64,000 nt of DNA from JAAYTL01 sp031460505 (GTDB lineage Bacteria; Bacillota; Clostridia; Tissierellales; Tissierellaceae), in assembly GCA_031460505.1 (NCBI GenBank), contig JAVKTT010000004.1:217388-281387 (forward strand), given 5' to 3'. Position numbers and translations under genes: made by a program. Positions 16,746-25,493 of the stretch are shown here, in pieces. The notes below the pieces were generated by a model. That model saw only the letters and a list, made by a program, of their open reading frames with translations. It ran no database searches and had not been told where the DNA came from. Positions within the stretch are counted from its first letter, which is position 1. The number at the start of each line of letters is the position of its first letter.

Positions 16746-17377
16746 TAATATATACTCCCAAATCTATTAAATGGTAATAATCTATATATTACTTTACCTT
16801 TAACTTTTTCTATGTTAATCAAACCAAAATCTCTACTGTCCAAACTATTTTCTCTATTATCTCCTAAGACAAATACTTGTCCTTCTGGTACTTCTATAGG
16901 ATATGTAATACCGTTTTTTTCAGGAGTTGAACCTTTAATATAGTCTTCGACTACAAGTTTGCTATTTACAAATAGATTCCCATTTTCTATATTTATAGTA
17001 TCTCCTTTGACTCCAACGATTCTTTTAACTAAATTATTCTTTTCTATTTCACCAGTAAATTTAAATTTAATATTATTTATTATATCTTTACCTTCATAAA
17101 TCATATTTCTGAGTATGCCCTTCTCCTCAATCTGTCTATTAAGGATAACAATATCCCCCTTTTCAGGCTCATTAAAAAAATATCCCAATTTATTAACAAC
17201 CACTCTATCATTCTCTATTAGCGTAGGCTCCATGGATTGCTCTTTAACCTGGGTAAATGTGGCTAAATTGGAGATAATAAATAAAGAAATTATTATTGCT
17301 ATAAGTATTGTTAATAACCATTCAAACATCCTTCTAAAAAAACTTTTTCTTGGTTTCCTGCTAAAAGATAAAGTCAT
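16745..17377 (-). CDS. lepB: Signal peptidase I
   Basis: 210 residues. One N-terminal membrane anchor (about 18-40), then the S26 catalytic region on the outer face: nucleophile Ser48 in KEQSMEPTL, general base Lys118 in VKRIVGVKGD, and the conserved VLGDNRENSLDSRDFG box. It removes signal peptides of secreted proteins, several of which (DUF2207, giant SLH, DUF2680) are in this window. Monocistronic by the flanking terminator and promoter spacing. Start is ATG with GGGGGTG. Confidence 0.92.
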   Translation of the reverse strand: MTLSFSRKPRKSFFRRMFEWLLTILIAIIISLFIISNLATFTQVKEQSMEPTLIENDRVVVNKLGYFFNEPEKGDIVILNRQIEEKGILRNMIYEGKDIINNIKFKFTGEIEKNNLVKRIVGVKGDTINIENGNLFVNSKLVVEDYIKGSTPEKNGITYPIEVPEGQVFVLGDNRENSLDSRDFGLINIEKVKGKVIYRLLPFNRFGSIY

Positions 17378-17473
17378 ATATGCACCCCCAGATTATTCTT
17401 AATCTTATTATAACATTGATTAGAGATATATTTAAGGACTATTCAAAAAAATGTATCTTTTTTTAAAAATTAG

Positions 17474-17502
17474 TTGACAAAGTCATATTTTGATATTATA
17501 AT
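17474..17502 (+). promoter_or_regulatory. Sigma-A promoter of perR-rubrerythrin
   Basis: TTGACA (17474-17479), 17-base spacer, TATAAT (17497-17502): both hexamers match consensus. Confidence 0.85.
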
Positions 17503-17506
17503 TAAG

Positions 17507-17521
17507 TTGTAATCATTACAA
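17507..17521. promoter_or_regulatory. Per-box-like operator
   Basis: TTGTAATCATTACAA, a perfect 7-1-7 dyad differing from the Per box TTATAATNATTATAA at one base in each half. It lies five bases after the -10, over the transcription start, so binding would repress. Self-control of the perR-rubrerythrin unit is the natural inference. Confidence 0.75.
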
Positions 17522-17567
17522 GTTAGTAATCAGTTTCATTGTTGAGACGATGAAAGGATGTGACTTT

Positions 17568-17984
17568 ATGAAAGTAAATTTTGATGATTTAACTAAAGAA
17601 CTAAAAAACAAAAATATCCGTCTTTCACATCAAAGACTTAAAGTTTTAGAATTTATAACTAACAATAGGATTCATCCTACAGTGGATCAAATCTATAGTG
17701 AACTTCACAAGGATATACCTACTCTTTCTAAGACAACTGTTTATAATTCATTAAACGCCTTAATAGATGTTGGATTAGTTAAAGTTATAACCATCGAAGA
17801 TAATGAAACTCGTTACGATATCGTAACTGATGATCACGGACATTTTAAATGTGAATCCTGTGGTAAAATTTATGACTTTGAAATAAATCTAGATAGTTTA
17901 GGATCAAAAGATTTAAGCAATTTTAAAATTAATAACAAAGACGTATATTTTAAAGGGATTTGCCCAGAATGCATAAAACAGTAA
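17568..17984 (+). CDS. perR: Fur-family peroxide regulator (PerR-like)
   Basis: 138 residues. Winged helix with HPTVDQIYSELHKDIPTLSKTTVYNSLNALIDVGLV, metal-site region ETRYDIVTDDHGHFKC, and two CxxC pairs (CESC, CPEC) that form the structural zinc site. The Asp-rich stretch near the HGHF and the linked rubrerythrin favour PerR over Fur or Zur. The ATG at 17568 has AAAGGA nine bases upstream; the ATG at 17550 has no clear RBS. A strong promoter and Per-box-like dyad precede it, and rubrerythrin follows after 34 bases. Confidence 0.85.
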   Translation: MKVNFDDLTKELKNKNIRLSHQRLKVLEFITNNRIHPTVDQIYSELHKDIPTLSKTTVYNSLNALIDVGLVKVITIEDNETRYDIVTDDHGHFKCESCGKIYDFEINLDSLGSKDLSNFKINNKDVYFKGICPECIKQ

Positions 17985-18018
17985 AAAATAAAACTTAATT
18001 ATATGGAGGAGATTTATT

Positions 18019-18510
18019 ATGAATAAGAAAACAATTGATAACTTAATGGAAGGTTTCGCAGGAGAATCACAAGCAACTAGAAAGTATTCAATATATGCTA
18101 TGAAGGCAGAAAAAGAAGGCTTTGTAAACGCAGCGAAATTATTTAAAGCTGCAGCTGTTGCAGAAGAGATCCATGCACAAAGACATTTAGAAGTTGCTGG
18201 TAAAGTTGGATCAACTGCAGACAATTTACAAGATGCTGTTAATGGTGAAACATTTGAATTTGAATCTATGTACCCAGCTTTCTTAAAAGAAGCGGACGCT
18301 GAAAATGACAAAGCTGCAATAAGATCATTTACTTATGCTATGGAAGCTGAAAAAGTACATGCTCAATTATACAAAGAAGCTTTAGATAATCTTGATGAAA
18401 AGGAAGAAGTATTCTACTACTTATGTCCTGTATGTGGAAATATTGAAAAATATGTTCCAGAAAAATGTTCAATATGTAATGTTGATGGATCAAAATTCAT
18501 CAAATATTAA
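18019..18510 (+). CDS. rbr: Rubrerythrin
   Basis: 163 residues. An N-terminal four-helix diiron domain carries two ExxH-type ligand sets (AVAEEIHAQRHLE and AMEAEKVHAQLYKEA) plus the Glu in FAGESQATRKY. The C-terminal rubredoxin-like site has C136, C139, C150 and C153. The family reduces hydrogen peroxide with electrons from rubredoxin/NAD(P)H systems in anaerobes. RBS GGAGGAG. In an operon with perR. Confidence 0.95.
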   Translation: MNKKTIDNLMEGFAGESQATRKYSIYAMKAEKEGFVNAAKLFKAAAVAEEIHAQRHLEVAGKVGSTADNLQDAVNGETFEFESMYPAFLKEADAENDKAAIRSFTYAMEAEKVHAQLYKEALDNLDEKEEVFYYLCPVCGNIEKYVPEKCSICNVDGSKFIKY

Positions 18511-18535
18511 TTAGGTATCATTTTATCATAATTTT

Positions 18536-18566
18536 AAGCGGAGTAGTGAAATTTCCTACTCCGCTT
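18536..18566. terminator. Terminator after rubrerythrin
   Basis: Stem AAGCGGAGTAG / CTACTCCGCTT with a 9-base loop, followed by TTATCTCTT. It separates the convergent ACT gene. Confidence 0.8.
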
Positions 18567-18572
18567 TATCTC

Positions 18573-19007
18573 TTATGAACAGCTGCCCATATCTTCACAG
18601 CTCAACAATCTACAGTTCTTGCTATCTTTAAGTACATCTATAGCCTTTTCTATATTATCAACCCTCACTATGATAATTACCTTATCATCATTTATAGGAA
18701 GGCATGAATAAGTATACTCAATGTCAATATCTTTAGCAGCTAACTCTTTGACAATATTTAACATAGATCCTTTTTTATCCACTATCTCAAGACCAAGAAC
18801 ATTGGTTTCCTTGACTGTAAACCCTGCATTTTTTAGCTTCTCAACACCTAAAACTGGTTTATCAAGTATTAATCTAAATACACCATAATCCAATGTTTCT
18901 GCAACAGATATGGACCTTAAATCAATATCATTGTCATATAGTATCTGCAGAACTTTTTCTAATCTTCCAGATTTATTCTCTAAAAATACGGATACTTGAC
19001 TAATCAT
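18573..19007 (-). CDS. Tandem ACT domain protein
   Basis: 144 residues with two ACT repeats: 1-70 (QVSVFLENKSGRLEKVLQILYDNDIDLRSISVAET) and 70-140 (VLGLEIVDKKGSMLNIVKELAAKDIDIEY). ACT domains bind amino acids as regulators. The gene is nine bases after paaK and last in the ior operon. A pairing of such a protein with phenylacetate-CoA ligase and indolepyruvate oxidoreductase is common in anaerobes and suggests control by an aromatic amino acid (inference). The Cys-rich end CRLLSCEDMGSCS is unusual. Confidence 0.82.
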   Translation of the reverse strand: MISQVSVFLENKSGRLEKVLQILYDNDIDLRSISVAETLDYGVFRLILDKPVLGVEKLKNAGFTVKETNVLGLEIVDKKGSMLNIVKELAAKDIDIEYTYSCLPINDDKVIIIVRVDNIEKAIDVLKDSKNCRLLSCEDMGSCS

Positions 19008-19016
19008 TTTGGCCTC

Positions 19017-20315
19017 CTAATAATTTCTTTTATCTATAACCCTATTTGCCTTGCCCTCACTTCTTGGAATACTCCTAGACTCCACAAGAGTTACCTTAGC
19101 ACTTATCTGAAGAACAGATGAAAGTCTATTTTTAATAGTGTTCTTAAGGCTTTCTAAATTTTTAATCTTATCGGAGAATAGATTTTCCGTAACCTCTACT
19201 TGAACCTCTAAACAATCTAGAGTTCCTTCCCTAGTAATTATTAATTGATAATGAGGCTCCACTTCACCTATTCCCAATAGTACGTCCTCAATCTGTGAAG
19301 GGAATACATTAACACCCCTTATAATAATCATATCATCAGATCTTCCCATTATCCTATCCATTCTAACATGAGTTCTGCCACATTCACATATTTCATTATT
19401 CAAAACAGTTAAGTCTCTAGTTCTATAGCGGAGCAACGGAAGTCCCTCTTTAGTGATACTGGTAAATACAAGTTCTCCCATGGATCCATATGGTAGTGGT
19501 TCAAGGGTAATTGGATCCACAATCTCAGGCATAAAGTGATCTTCCCATACATGCATTCCATTCTGGCAGGTACACTCGGAAGCAACTCCAGGTCCTATAA
19601 TCTCTGACAATCCGTAAATATTGTGAGCACTTATGTTTAACTTCTTTTCGATTTCCTTTCGCATATTTTCTGACCACGGTTCTGCACCAAAGATTCCAGA
19701 TTTTAAATCCAGCTCTTCTGGAGATATTCCATGTTCTTTCAGCGAATCTGCAAGATATAGCGCATATGAAGGAGTACAAGCAAGAAAAGTAGTATGAAAA
19801 TCCTTCATCAGCATGACTTGTCTATCCGTATTCCCTGAGGAAATAGGTATTGTAGATGCTCCCAATCTCTCTGCTCCATAATGTAGCCCCAGGCCGCCAG
19901 TAAATAGTCCATATCCGTATGCTATCTGAATAACAGAGCTCGGACTCCCTCCAGCTGCTACTATAGAGCGTGCACAAACTTCAGACCAATTGTTAATATC
20001 CTCTCTAGTATAACCAACAACTGTTGGCTTACCTGTAGTTCCAGAAGAGGCATGAAGCCTTACGATTTCACTTAAATCAGTTGCAAATAATCCATAGGGA
20101 TAATTGTCCCTCATATCTTGCTTTGTCGTAAAAGGGAGTTTTGATAAATCTCTTATATCCTTTATATCTTCAGGATAAAGGTCTATCTCTTGAAATTTAT
20201 TCCTATAGAAAGGAACATTATGATAAATTCTTCTCAGCATTTTCGAGAGATTTTCATTTTGAATATAAGTTAACTCATCTCTGGAAATCGTCTCAATTCT
20301 TTCATTCCAATACAT
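19017..20315 (-). CDS. paaK: Phenylacetate-CoA ligase
   Basis: 432 residues, AMP-forming acyl-CoA ligase of the PaaK branch. ATP-binding loop LHASSGTTGKPTVVGYT, IQIAYGYGLFTGGLGLHYGAERLGA, the GLSEIIGPGVASEC motif and the C-terminal hinge MDRIMGRSDDMIIIRGVNVFPSQIE are all present. It makes aryl-acetyl-CoA from aryl acetate, CoA and ATP. It follows iorB by 12 bases. With IorAB it would join arylacetate to arylpyruvate through the CoA thioester. Confidence 0.92.
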   Translation of the reverse strand: MYWNERIETISRDELTYIQNENLSKMLRRIYHNVPFYRNKFQEIDLYPEDIKDIRDLSKLPFTTKQDMRDNYPYGLFATDLSEIVRLHASSGTTGKPTVVGYTREDINNWSEVCARSIVAAGGSPSSVIQIAYGYGLFTGGLGLHYGAERLGASTIPISSGNTDRQVMLMKDFHTTFLACTPSYALYLADSLKEHGISPEELDLKSGIFGAEPWSENMRKEIEKKLNISAHNIYGLSEIIGPGVASECTCQNGMHVWEDHFMPEIVDPITLEPLPYGSMGELVFTSITKEGLPLLRYRTRDLTVLNNEICECGRTHVRMDRIMGRSDDMIIIRGVNVFPSQIEDVLLGIGEVEPHYQLIITREGTLDCLEVQVEVTENLFSDKIKNLESLKNTIKNRLSSVLQISAKVTLVESRSIPRSEGKANRVIDKRNY

Positions 20316-20327
20316 TAATATATCCCC

Positions 20328-20897
20328 CTATACTAGCTCCATGCCTAGATTTAAAGCCTTTTTATTTAAATCGATAGTATGTGCCTTTACATTTTCTTCA
20401 ATTATCCTCTCCCAGTCAATCTCCGAAAGATTCATAAGCTTTACAATAGCTCCAAGCAATATCATATTCATAACTCTGCTATTTCCAAGTTCTAAAGCCT
20501 CTCTTGCTGCGTCTATTGGAGTTGTATCCGCTCTTTCAGTTAATTCCTTAATAATATCTTTACTATATTCTACTTTTGCTGCTAAAGCGGATAATGGTTT
20601 AATTTCAAAATCATTTACAATTACTTTGCCATTTGGCTTTAAATATTCCAGATATCTTAAAGCTTCCATCTTCTCAAAAGATATTAGAAGATCTGCACAT
20701 CCAAGTTCTATAACTGGTGAATCAACATTATCTCCATATCTTATATGGGATGTAACAGTTCCACCTCTCTGACTCATACCATGGATTTCACTCATTTTAA
20801 CATCATAGCCTGCATTCATCAATCCAAGGGTTAGTAGCTTACTTGCAAGTATGGTCCCTTGGCCACCTACTCCAGATAAAATTATACTCTTTATCAT
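20328..20897 (-). CDS. iorB: Indolepyruvate:ferredoxin oxidoreductase, beta subunit
   Basis: 189 residues, gamma-type domain of 2-oxoacid:ferredoxin oxidoreductases: SIILSGVGGQGTILASKLL at the N-terminus, then KMSEIHGMSQRGGTVTSHIRYG. Works with IorA to interconvert aryl pyruvates and aryl-acetyl-CoA with ferredoxin. Overlaps the iorA stop by one base, giving tight coupling. Confidence 0.93.
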   Translation of the reverse strand: MIKSIILSGVGGQGTILASKLLTLGLMNAGYDVKMSEIHGMSQRGGTVTSHIRYGDNVDSPVIELGCADLLISFEKMEALRYLEYLKPNGKVIVNDFEIKPLSALAAKVEYSKDIIKELTERADTTPIDAAREALELGNSRVMNMILLGAIVKLMNLSEIDWERIIEENVKAHTIDLNKKALNLGMELV

Positions 20898-22678
20898 TAT
20901 TTTTCCACCTTTCCAATGGCAAGTGCTGGACAGACTTGGCTACATACACCACATCCTACACAACTGTTGATATCAATTTTTGATACTAAATACTCATTTG
21001 AAAATTCAATTGCAGGACAACCACATCGTGTACATTGCTTACAACTTATGCATAAAACTGGATTAACTCGGTACTTCTCTGTAAATACGTCTTTAAACTC
21101 TTCTCTGTCCTCTTCAGATAATTTCTTAATAGCACATGGCCATCTAGTTATGATTACTGAGGCTTCTTCTATAGACAATGCCCAATCAATAGCTTCACCC
21201 ATTTGATCCAGCTGATTTGGATCAACCTTTTTAACATGTTTTATACCACATGCCCTAACAAGAGCTTCTATATCAAGGCTTTCAGTTATTCCTCTATCCA
21301 ATGTATAACCTGTTCCTGGATTCTCTTGATGACCAGTCATTCCAGTAGTTCTATTATCCAATATTACATTAATTGTATTTCCATTATTATAGACAGTACT
21401 TAATAGTCCGTTAATGCCTGTATGAAAGAAAGTCGAATCACCTTGTACTGCTATAACTCTCTTTTTATTGCCCTCTTTCATATTAAAGACGCTTTGAGCC
21501 CCATGTCCCACACCAAAGGCACTGCCCATATCAATTGTAATATCAATTGCATCATATGGATCACCTACTCCTAAGGTATAACATCCTATATCACCTGCTA
21601 TAACTACGTCTTTACTTTTACCAATTTCATAAAAGAATCCTCTATGCGGGCATCCTGCACATAATGAAGGTGGTCTTGAAACAACTAATGTTTTATCATA
21701 GTCTATTGTTTCTTTGTTTTGTCCTTCTATGGATTTTCTCAAAACATCAGGAGTCAATTCTCCATATGAAGGAAATATATCCTTACCGTGACATTCAAAG
21801 CCTAACATTTTCACTCTTTCCTCAATTATAGGATCATTTTCCTCGATGATATATATTTTATCAACTTGAGATGCAAATTCTCTAATCTTTTCATCTGGAA
21901 ATGGATATGTAAATCCTAGTTTTAAATAAGAAGCGCTGTCACCAAAAACCGCTCTAGCATAGTTATAGCAAATCCCTGATGATATAACACCTATCTTCTT
22001 ATCATTCCATTTAATGAAGTTAAGATCTGTTTTATTAGAGTATTCCGCTAATTTTTTAAGCCTTTCTTCAACTTTTACTCTCATCTTTGTTGCATAGGCT
22101 GGTACTACAACATATTTAGCCTTATCTTTTTTATATTCTCGAATTGGATAATTCTGTCTTTCACCACATTCTACGATACTCTTAGAGTGACAAACTCTAG
22201 TTGTCATTCTAAATAAAACAGGTGTATCATAATCCTCGCTAATCTGTAGAGCAATCCCAATCATATCTTTTGATTCTTGGCTATCAGATGGTTCCAGCAT
22301 TGGCACCTTTCCAAATGGAGCAAAATGTCTATTATCCTGTTCATTCTGTGATGAATGTTGTCCTGGTTCATCTGCAGTTATAACTACAAGTCCAGCATTT
22401 ACGCCTGTATAAGCAACTGTCATAAATGCATCGCTAGCCACATTTAGTCCAACATGCTTCATACTTGATAAAGCCCGACCACCTGCAATAGATGCTCCTA
22501 TTGCGGCTTCTAGAGCTACCTTTTCATTAGCTGACCACTCTGCCTTAATATCACCATATAATGCTATATTCTCCAAAATTTCAGTACTAGGTGTACCTGG
22601 ATATGCAGAAGCATATCTTACTCCGGCTTCATAGGCACCATAAGCCACTGCTTCATTACCTGTCATTAATTTCTTCAC
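20897..22678 (-). CDS. iorA: Indolepyruvate:ferredoxin oxidoreductase, alpha subunit
   Basis: 593 residues. N-terminal pyrimidine-binding domain (GNEAVAYGAYEAGVRYASAYPGTPSTEI), TPP diphosphate-binding part (CAGCPHRGFFYE, GDIGCYTLG, then TTGMTGHQENPGTG) and a C-terminal two-cluster ferredoxin (CISCKQCTRCGCP and CVGCGVCSQVCP). GTG start with AGGGGG upstream. First structural gene behind the T-box leader. Direction of the reaction (oxidative catabolism or reductive carboxylation for amino acid synthesis) depends on ferredoxin state; the T-box suggests the latter. Confidence 0.94.
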   Translation of the reverse strand: MKKLMTGNEAVAYGAYEAGVRYASAYPGTPSTEILENIALYGDIKAEWSANEKVALEAAIGASIAGGRALSSMKHVGLNVASDAFMTVAYTGVNAGLVVITADEPGQHSSQNEQDNRHFAPFGKVPMLEPSDSQESKDMIGIALQISEDYDTPVLFRMTTRVCHSKSIVECGERQNYPIREYKKDKAKYVVVPAYATKMRVKVEERLKKLAEYSNKTDLNFIKWNDKKIGVISSGICYNYARAVFGDSASYLKLGFTYPFPDEKIREFASQVDKIYIIEENDPIIEERVKMLGFECHGKDIFPSYGELTPDVLRKSIEGQNKETIDYDKTLVVSRPPSLCAGCPHRGFFYEIGKSKDVVIAGDIGCYTLGVGDPYDAIDITIDMGSAFGVGHGAQSVFNMKEGNKKRVIAVQGDSTFFHTGINGLLSTVYNNGNTINVILDNRTTGMTGHQENPGTGYTLDRGITESLDIEALVRACGIKHVKKVDPNQLDQMGEAIDWALSIEEASVIITRWPCAIKKLSEEDREEFKDVFTEKYRVNPVLCISCKQCTRCGCPAIEFSNEYLVSKIDINSCVGCGVCSQVCPALAIGKVEK

Positions 22679-22723
22679 AACCTTGCCCCCTTATATAATT
22701 TAAATATACATATACAGAGAAAT

Positions 22724-23003
22724 AAAAAAACCTTCGCTCCTATAAACACATAAAAATGTTCATAGGGACGAAGGTTTCGCGGTACCACCCTGATTATAGT
22801 CAAATAACTATCACTTTGAGATCAATTAACCTCTTACTCTGTAACGTGAGATACGTGTCTATCTACTTGCTAAGCTTTAAACAGACATGCTCTGCAGTGA
22901 ATATTACATATTAAATTCACTACTGGATTTCACCAACCCCAGCTCTCTAAAAATGAACCTTAATATCTTTCTCTGCATCAACGCATTAAATAAATATTGT
23001 ATT
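22724..23003 (-). ncRNA. T-box riboswitch leader, best read as tRNA-Phe specific
   Basis: Minus-strand leader with the T-box sequence AGGGTGGTACCGCG at 22791-22778, followed by a strong terminator (AACCTTCG...CGAAGGTT then seven T, ending near 22724). Stem I shows the GAGAG and GGTTGGTGAAATCC elements of its distal part. The lower helices TGCAG/CTGCA and ATATTAA/TTAATAT enclose a bulge reading GTAATATTCA on the 3' side. A TTC codon (22901-22899) followed by A sits just before the closing helix, the usual specifier position, giving Phe. TAT (Tyr) two bases earlier is the alternative. Uncharged tRNA would allow read-through into iorA. Confidence 0.9.
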
Positions 23004-23009
23004 AAAAGA

Positions 23010-23038
23010 ATATTAAACTATTAAATTTGTTTTGTCAA
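23010..23038 (-). promoter_or_regulatory. Sigma-A promoter of the T-box/ior operon
   Basis: Minus strand TTGACA (23038-23033), 17 bases, TAATAT (23015-23010). Start of transcription expected near 23003, just ahead of Stem I. Confidence 0.85.
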
Positions 23039-23084
23039 GAGTTAAATAAAGGTTGCCCCGACGTAAAGTAAATCTTTATTCATT

Positions 23085-23120
23085 TGAACAGAGTTTCGTG
23101 TCCCTTTTGTTCATCTGTTC
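23085..23120. repeat. Intergenic palindromic repeat, family A copy 1
   Basis: A 36-base element beginning TGAACAGA, with GTCCCT in the middle and TGTTCAT-C-TGTTC at its end, so its ends are inverted (GAACAG/CTGTTC). It resembles the element at 33873-33909 at about 31 of 37 positions. It lies four bases past the recQ stop and upstream of the T-box promoter. Confidence 0.6.
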
Positions 23121-23123
23121 ATC

Positions 23124-25286
23124 CTATAAATTATTCTTGGCGATTACTAGCCTTATATCCTCATAACTTATATCTTCTGGCAATAATTCTTTAATTGGCC
23201 TTAATCTCTCAGCTCCAACTTCATTAATAACTGATAATATATTTTCTTCTTTATCAGAATCACCTATAAATCTTGACCAGTCAACACTTTGACCCCTGCT
23301 TTCACATTTGGTTAGATGTTCAATAATTGTACTTATGGTAAAATTTCTTTTCTCAGCAATTTCATCTAAAGATAACCCCTCAAGATATAAATCATAGGTC
23401 AATTGGTATCTATCTACTGAATCTCCTCTGTCGTCTACTACTTCTTCTTTAATTATCTCTATTGGCTTAATATCTTTATTTGTACAATACTCTTTTATTA
23501 CTTCTAAAAATCTATCACCATAGGTTTCATACTTCTTTTGCCCTACCCCTTTAATAGTCAACATAGATTCCTTACTTTGCGGAAAGTATGATGCCATTTC
23601 CTTCAAGGTAGAGTCGTGAAACACCATAAATGGAGCCATACCTTTTTCTTGAGATAGTATATACCTTAACTCTCTCAACTTAGAGAATAGATCCTCATCA
23701 AAGCTATCTGAAACTCCTTCCAAAGATACTTCTCTCTTTTTGGTATTAGATTTAATCTCTAATAGATGTTTTTTATGATATACTTTCTCTTTTCCATTTA
23801 ATACATCTCTTGACTTAGCAGATAGTTTTAAAACTGGAAATTTATCTGCAGTTACTATTAGATATCCCATTGAAGTCAAAGTCATAATTATTTCTCTTAA
23901 TGTATTTTCACTATATTCCTTCATAATACCATAGGTTGATACCTTATCTAGTCCAAATTCTAAAAGCCTTTTATTTCTAGAACCACGTAGCACTTGGATT
24001 ACCATAGTTATTCCAAATCTCTCCTGTACTCTATATACACAGGACAGGATTTTTTGTGATTCTAGAGTTATATCTACCATCTCTGAACTATCTAGACAAT
24101 TTCCACAATTATCACATTTAGTTTCCATTGGTGATTCCCCAAAGTACTCCAGTATCATAGAACGAAGACAATCATTTGTATTACAATAGTCTACTAGATA
24201 TTGAAGGTTTTCATATAATACATTTTCTCTTTCTGCTGAAAAAGTGCTGCTTTGAATCAATAGTTTTTGTTTTACTATATCAGATGGAGAATATAGTAGT
24301 AGGCATTCACTAGGTTCTCCATCTCTACCAGCTCTCCCAGCCTCTTGATAATAGGCTTCCATGTTCTGTGGCATATTATAATGGATTACAAATCTTACAT
24401 CAGGCTTGTCTATTCCCATACCGAAAGCGTTAGTTGCCACTATGATTTGAACATTATTCAAAATAAAATCATCTTGATTTCTCTGCCTATCTGCTGCGTC
24501 CATTCCTCCATGATATGCTACAGCTTTGAAGCCTTGTTGATTTAACTTTTCTGTAACTGATTCCACTGTTTTTCTAGTTGCACAATATATAATTCCAGAT
24601 TTGTCTTGGAAATTTTGATTCAAATAATCACTCACATATGATAGCTTATCGCTTACCTTTATTACTCGGTAAAATAGATTTGGTCTATCAAATCCAACTA
24701 TTGACTCAATGGGATTTCTTAGCCCAAGCAATGTTTTAATTTCTTCAACTATTAACTTTGTGGCAGTAGCTGTGTATGCAGCTACTACTGGCCTAGAAGT
24801 AAACGACCTTATGAATTTTGGAATTTCCCTATATGATGGCCTGAAATCATGTCCCCATTGACTGATACAATGAGCTTCATCTATTGCAATCATTGAAACT
24901 TTAATATCTTTAATCAAATTTAGGAATGAGTATGTATTTAATCTTTCAGGTGCAATATAAACAATCTTATATCTGCCTTCCTTTATTTCTAGAATTCTTT
25001 CATCTAATTCTATATCATCTAAAGTACTATTAATAAATGTACCTGGTATGCCTATCTCATTTAGAGAATCAACTTGATCCTTCATTAAAGATATTAATGG
25101 AGATACAACTAATGTAATTCCATTTAACAAGACAGCTGGTAATTGATAACATAAAGATTTACCGCCACCTGTTGGCATTATCCCTATTACATCATTGCCA
25201 TTTAACGCTCCTTGTACTAATTTTTCCTGCCCATCCTTAAATTCATCATATCCAAAATAATTCTGTAATGCTCCATAAATATCCAA
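23124..25286 (-). CDS. recQ: ATP-dependent DNA helicase RecQ
   Basis: 720 residues. Helicase motifs: Walker A MPTGGGKSLCYQLPA, DEAHCISQWGHDFRPSY, TATAT, and motif VI QEAGRAGRDGEPS. Then the RQC zinc site (CLRSMILEYFG...CDNCGNC), winged helix, and an HRDC domain (LRELRYILSQEKGMAPFMVFHDSTL). Extra C-terminal ~110 residues hold a helix-turn-helix-like region (LSLDEIAEKRNFTISTIIEHL), as in other long RecQ proteins. The start is TTG with AAGGATG. Unwinds recombination and repair intermediates. Confidence 0.94.
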   Translation of the reverse strand: MDIYGALQNYFGYDEFKDGQEKLVQGALNGNDVIGIMPTGGGKSLCYQLPAVLLNGITLVVSPLISLMKDQVDSLNEIGIPGTFINSTLDDIELDERILEIKEGRYKIVYIAPERLNTYSFLNLIKDIKVSMIAIDEAHCISQWGHDFRPSYREIPKFIRSFTSRPVVAAYTATATKLIVEEIKTLLGLRNPIESIVGFDRPNLFYRVIKVSDKLSYVSDYLNQNFQDKSGIIYCATRKTVESVTEKLNQQGFKAVAYHGGMDAADRQRNQDDFILNNVQIIVATNAFGMGIDKPDVRFVIHYNMPQNMEAYYQEAGRAGRDGEPSECLLLYSPSDIVKQKLLIQSSTFSAERENVLYENLQYLVDYCNTNDCLRSMILEYFGESPMETKCDNCGNCLDSSEMVDITLESQKILSCVYRVQERFGITMVIQVLRGSRNKRLLEFGLDKVSTYGIMKEYSENTLREIIMTLTSMGYLIVTADKFPVLKLSAKSRDVLNGKEKVYHKKHLLEIKSNTKKREVSLEGVSDSFDEDLFSKLRELRYILSQEKGMAPFMVFHDSTLKEMASYFPQSKESMLTIKGVGQKKYETYGDRFLEVIKEYCTNKDIKPIEIIKEEVVDDRGDSVDRYQLTYDLYLEGLSLDEIAEKRNFTISTIIEHLTKCESRGQSVDWSRFIGDSDKEENILSVINEVGAERLRPIKELLPEDISYEDIRLVIAKNNL

Positions 25287-25307
25287 GTAATCACATCCTT
25301 ATTAGTT

Positions 25308-25387
25308 GGGGACATTCCTCAGAAAGATCGACCGCCTTGCAGAGGTGTGTCCCCGTTCCTTATCCCAGAGGTGTGTCCCCGTTCCTT
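25308..25387. repeat. Small imperfect palindrome with duplicated arm (REP/MITE-like)
   Basis: GGGGACA (25308-25314) and TGTCCCC (25348-25354) are inverted arms, with an inner CCTC/GAGG pairing. The right arm unit of 22 bases (25340-25361, beginning CAGAGGTGTG and ending CGTTCCTT) is repeated exactly at 25366-25387. It lies upstream of recQ. Such elements often accompany REP-type tyrosine transposases; none is present here. Confidence 0.6.
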
Positions 25388-25493
25388 TATATATTATATA
25401 GTATTGAGTAATTACTTTCATCTAATTTAAGAAACTATATTTATTAATAAATTTAAAGTTAATGATATAAAAAAACGGGGAATAATCCCCGTT

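Noticed and set aside
19525..19779. Second minus-strand frame inside paaK
   Set aside because: It is an alternative frame of a complete, conserved ligase gene.
25340..25387. Direct repeats as a small CRISPR array or attachment site
   Set aside because: Only two units with a 4-base gap, no spacer-sized interval, no cas or integrase gene nearby.
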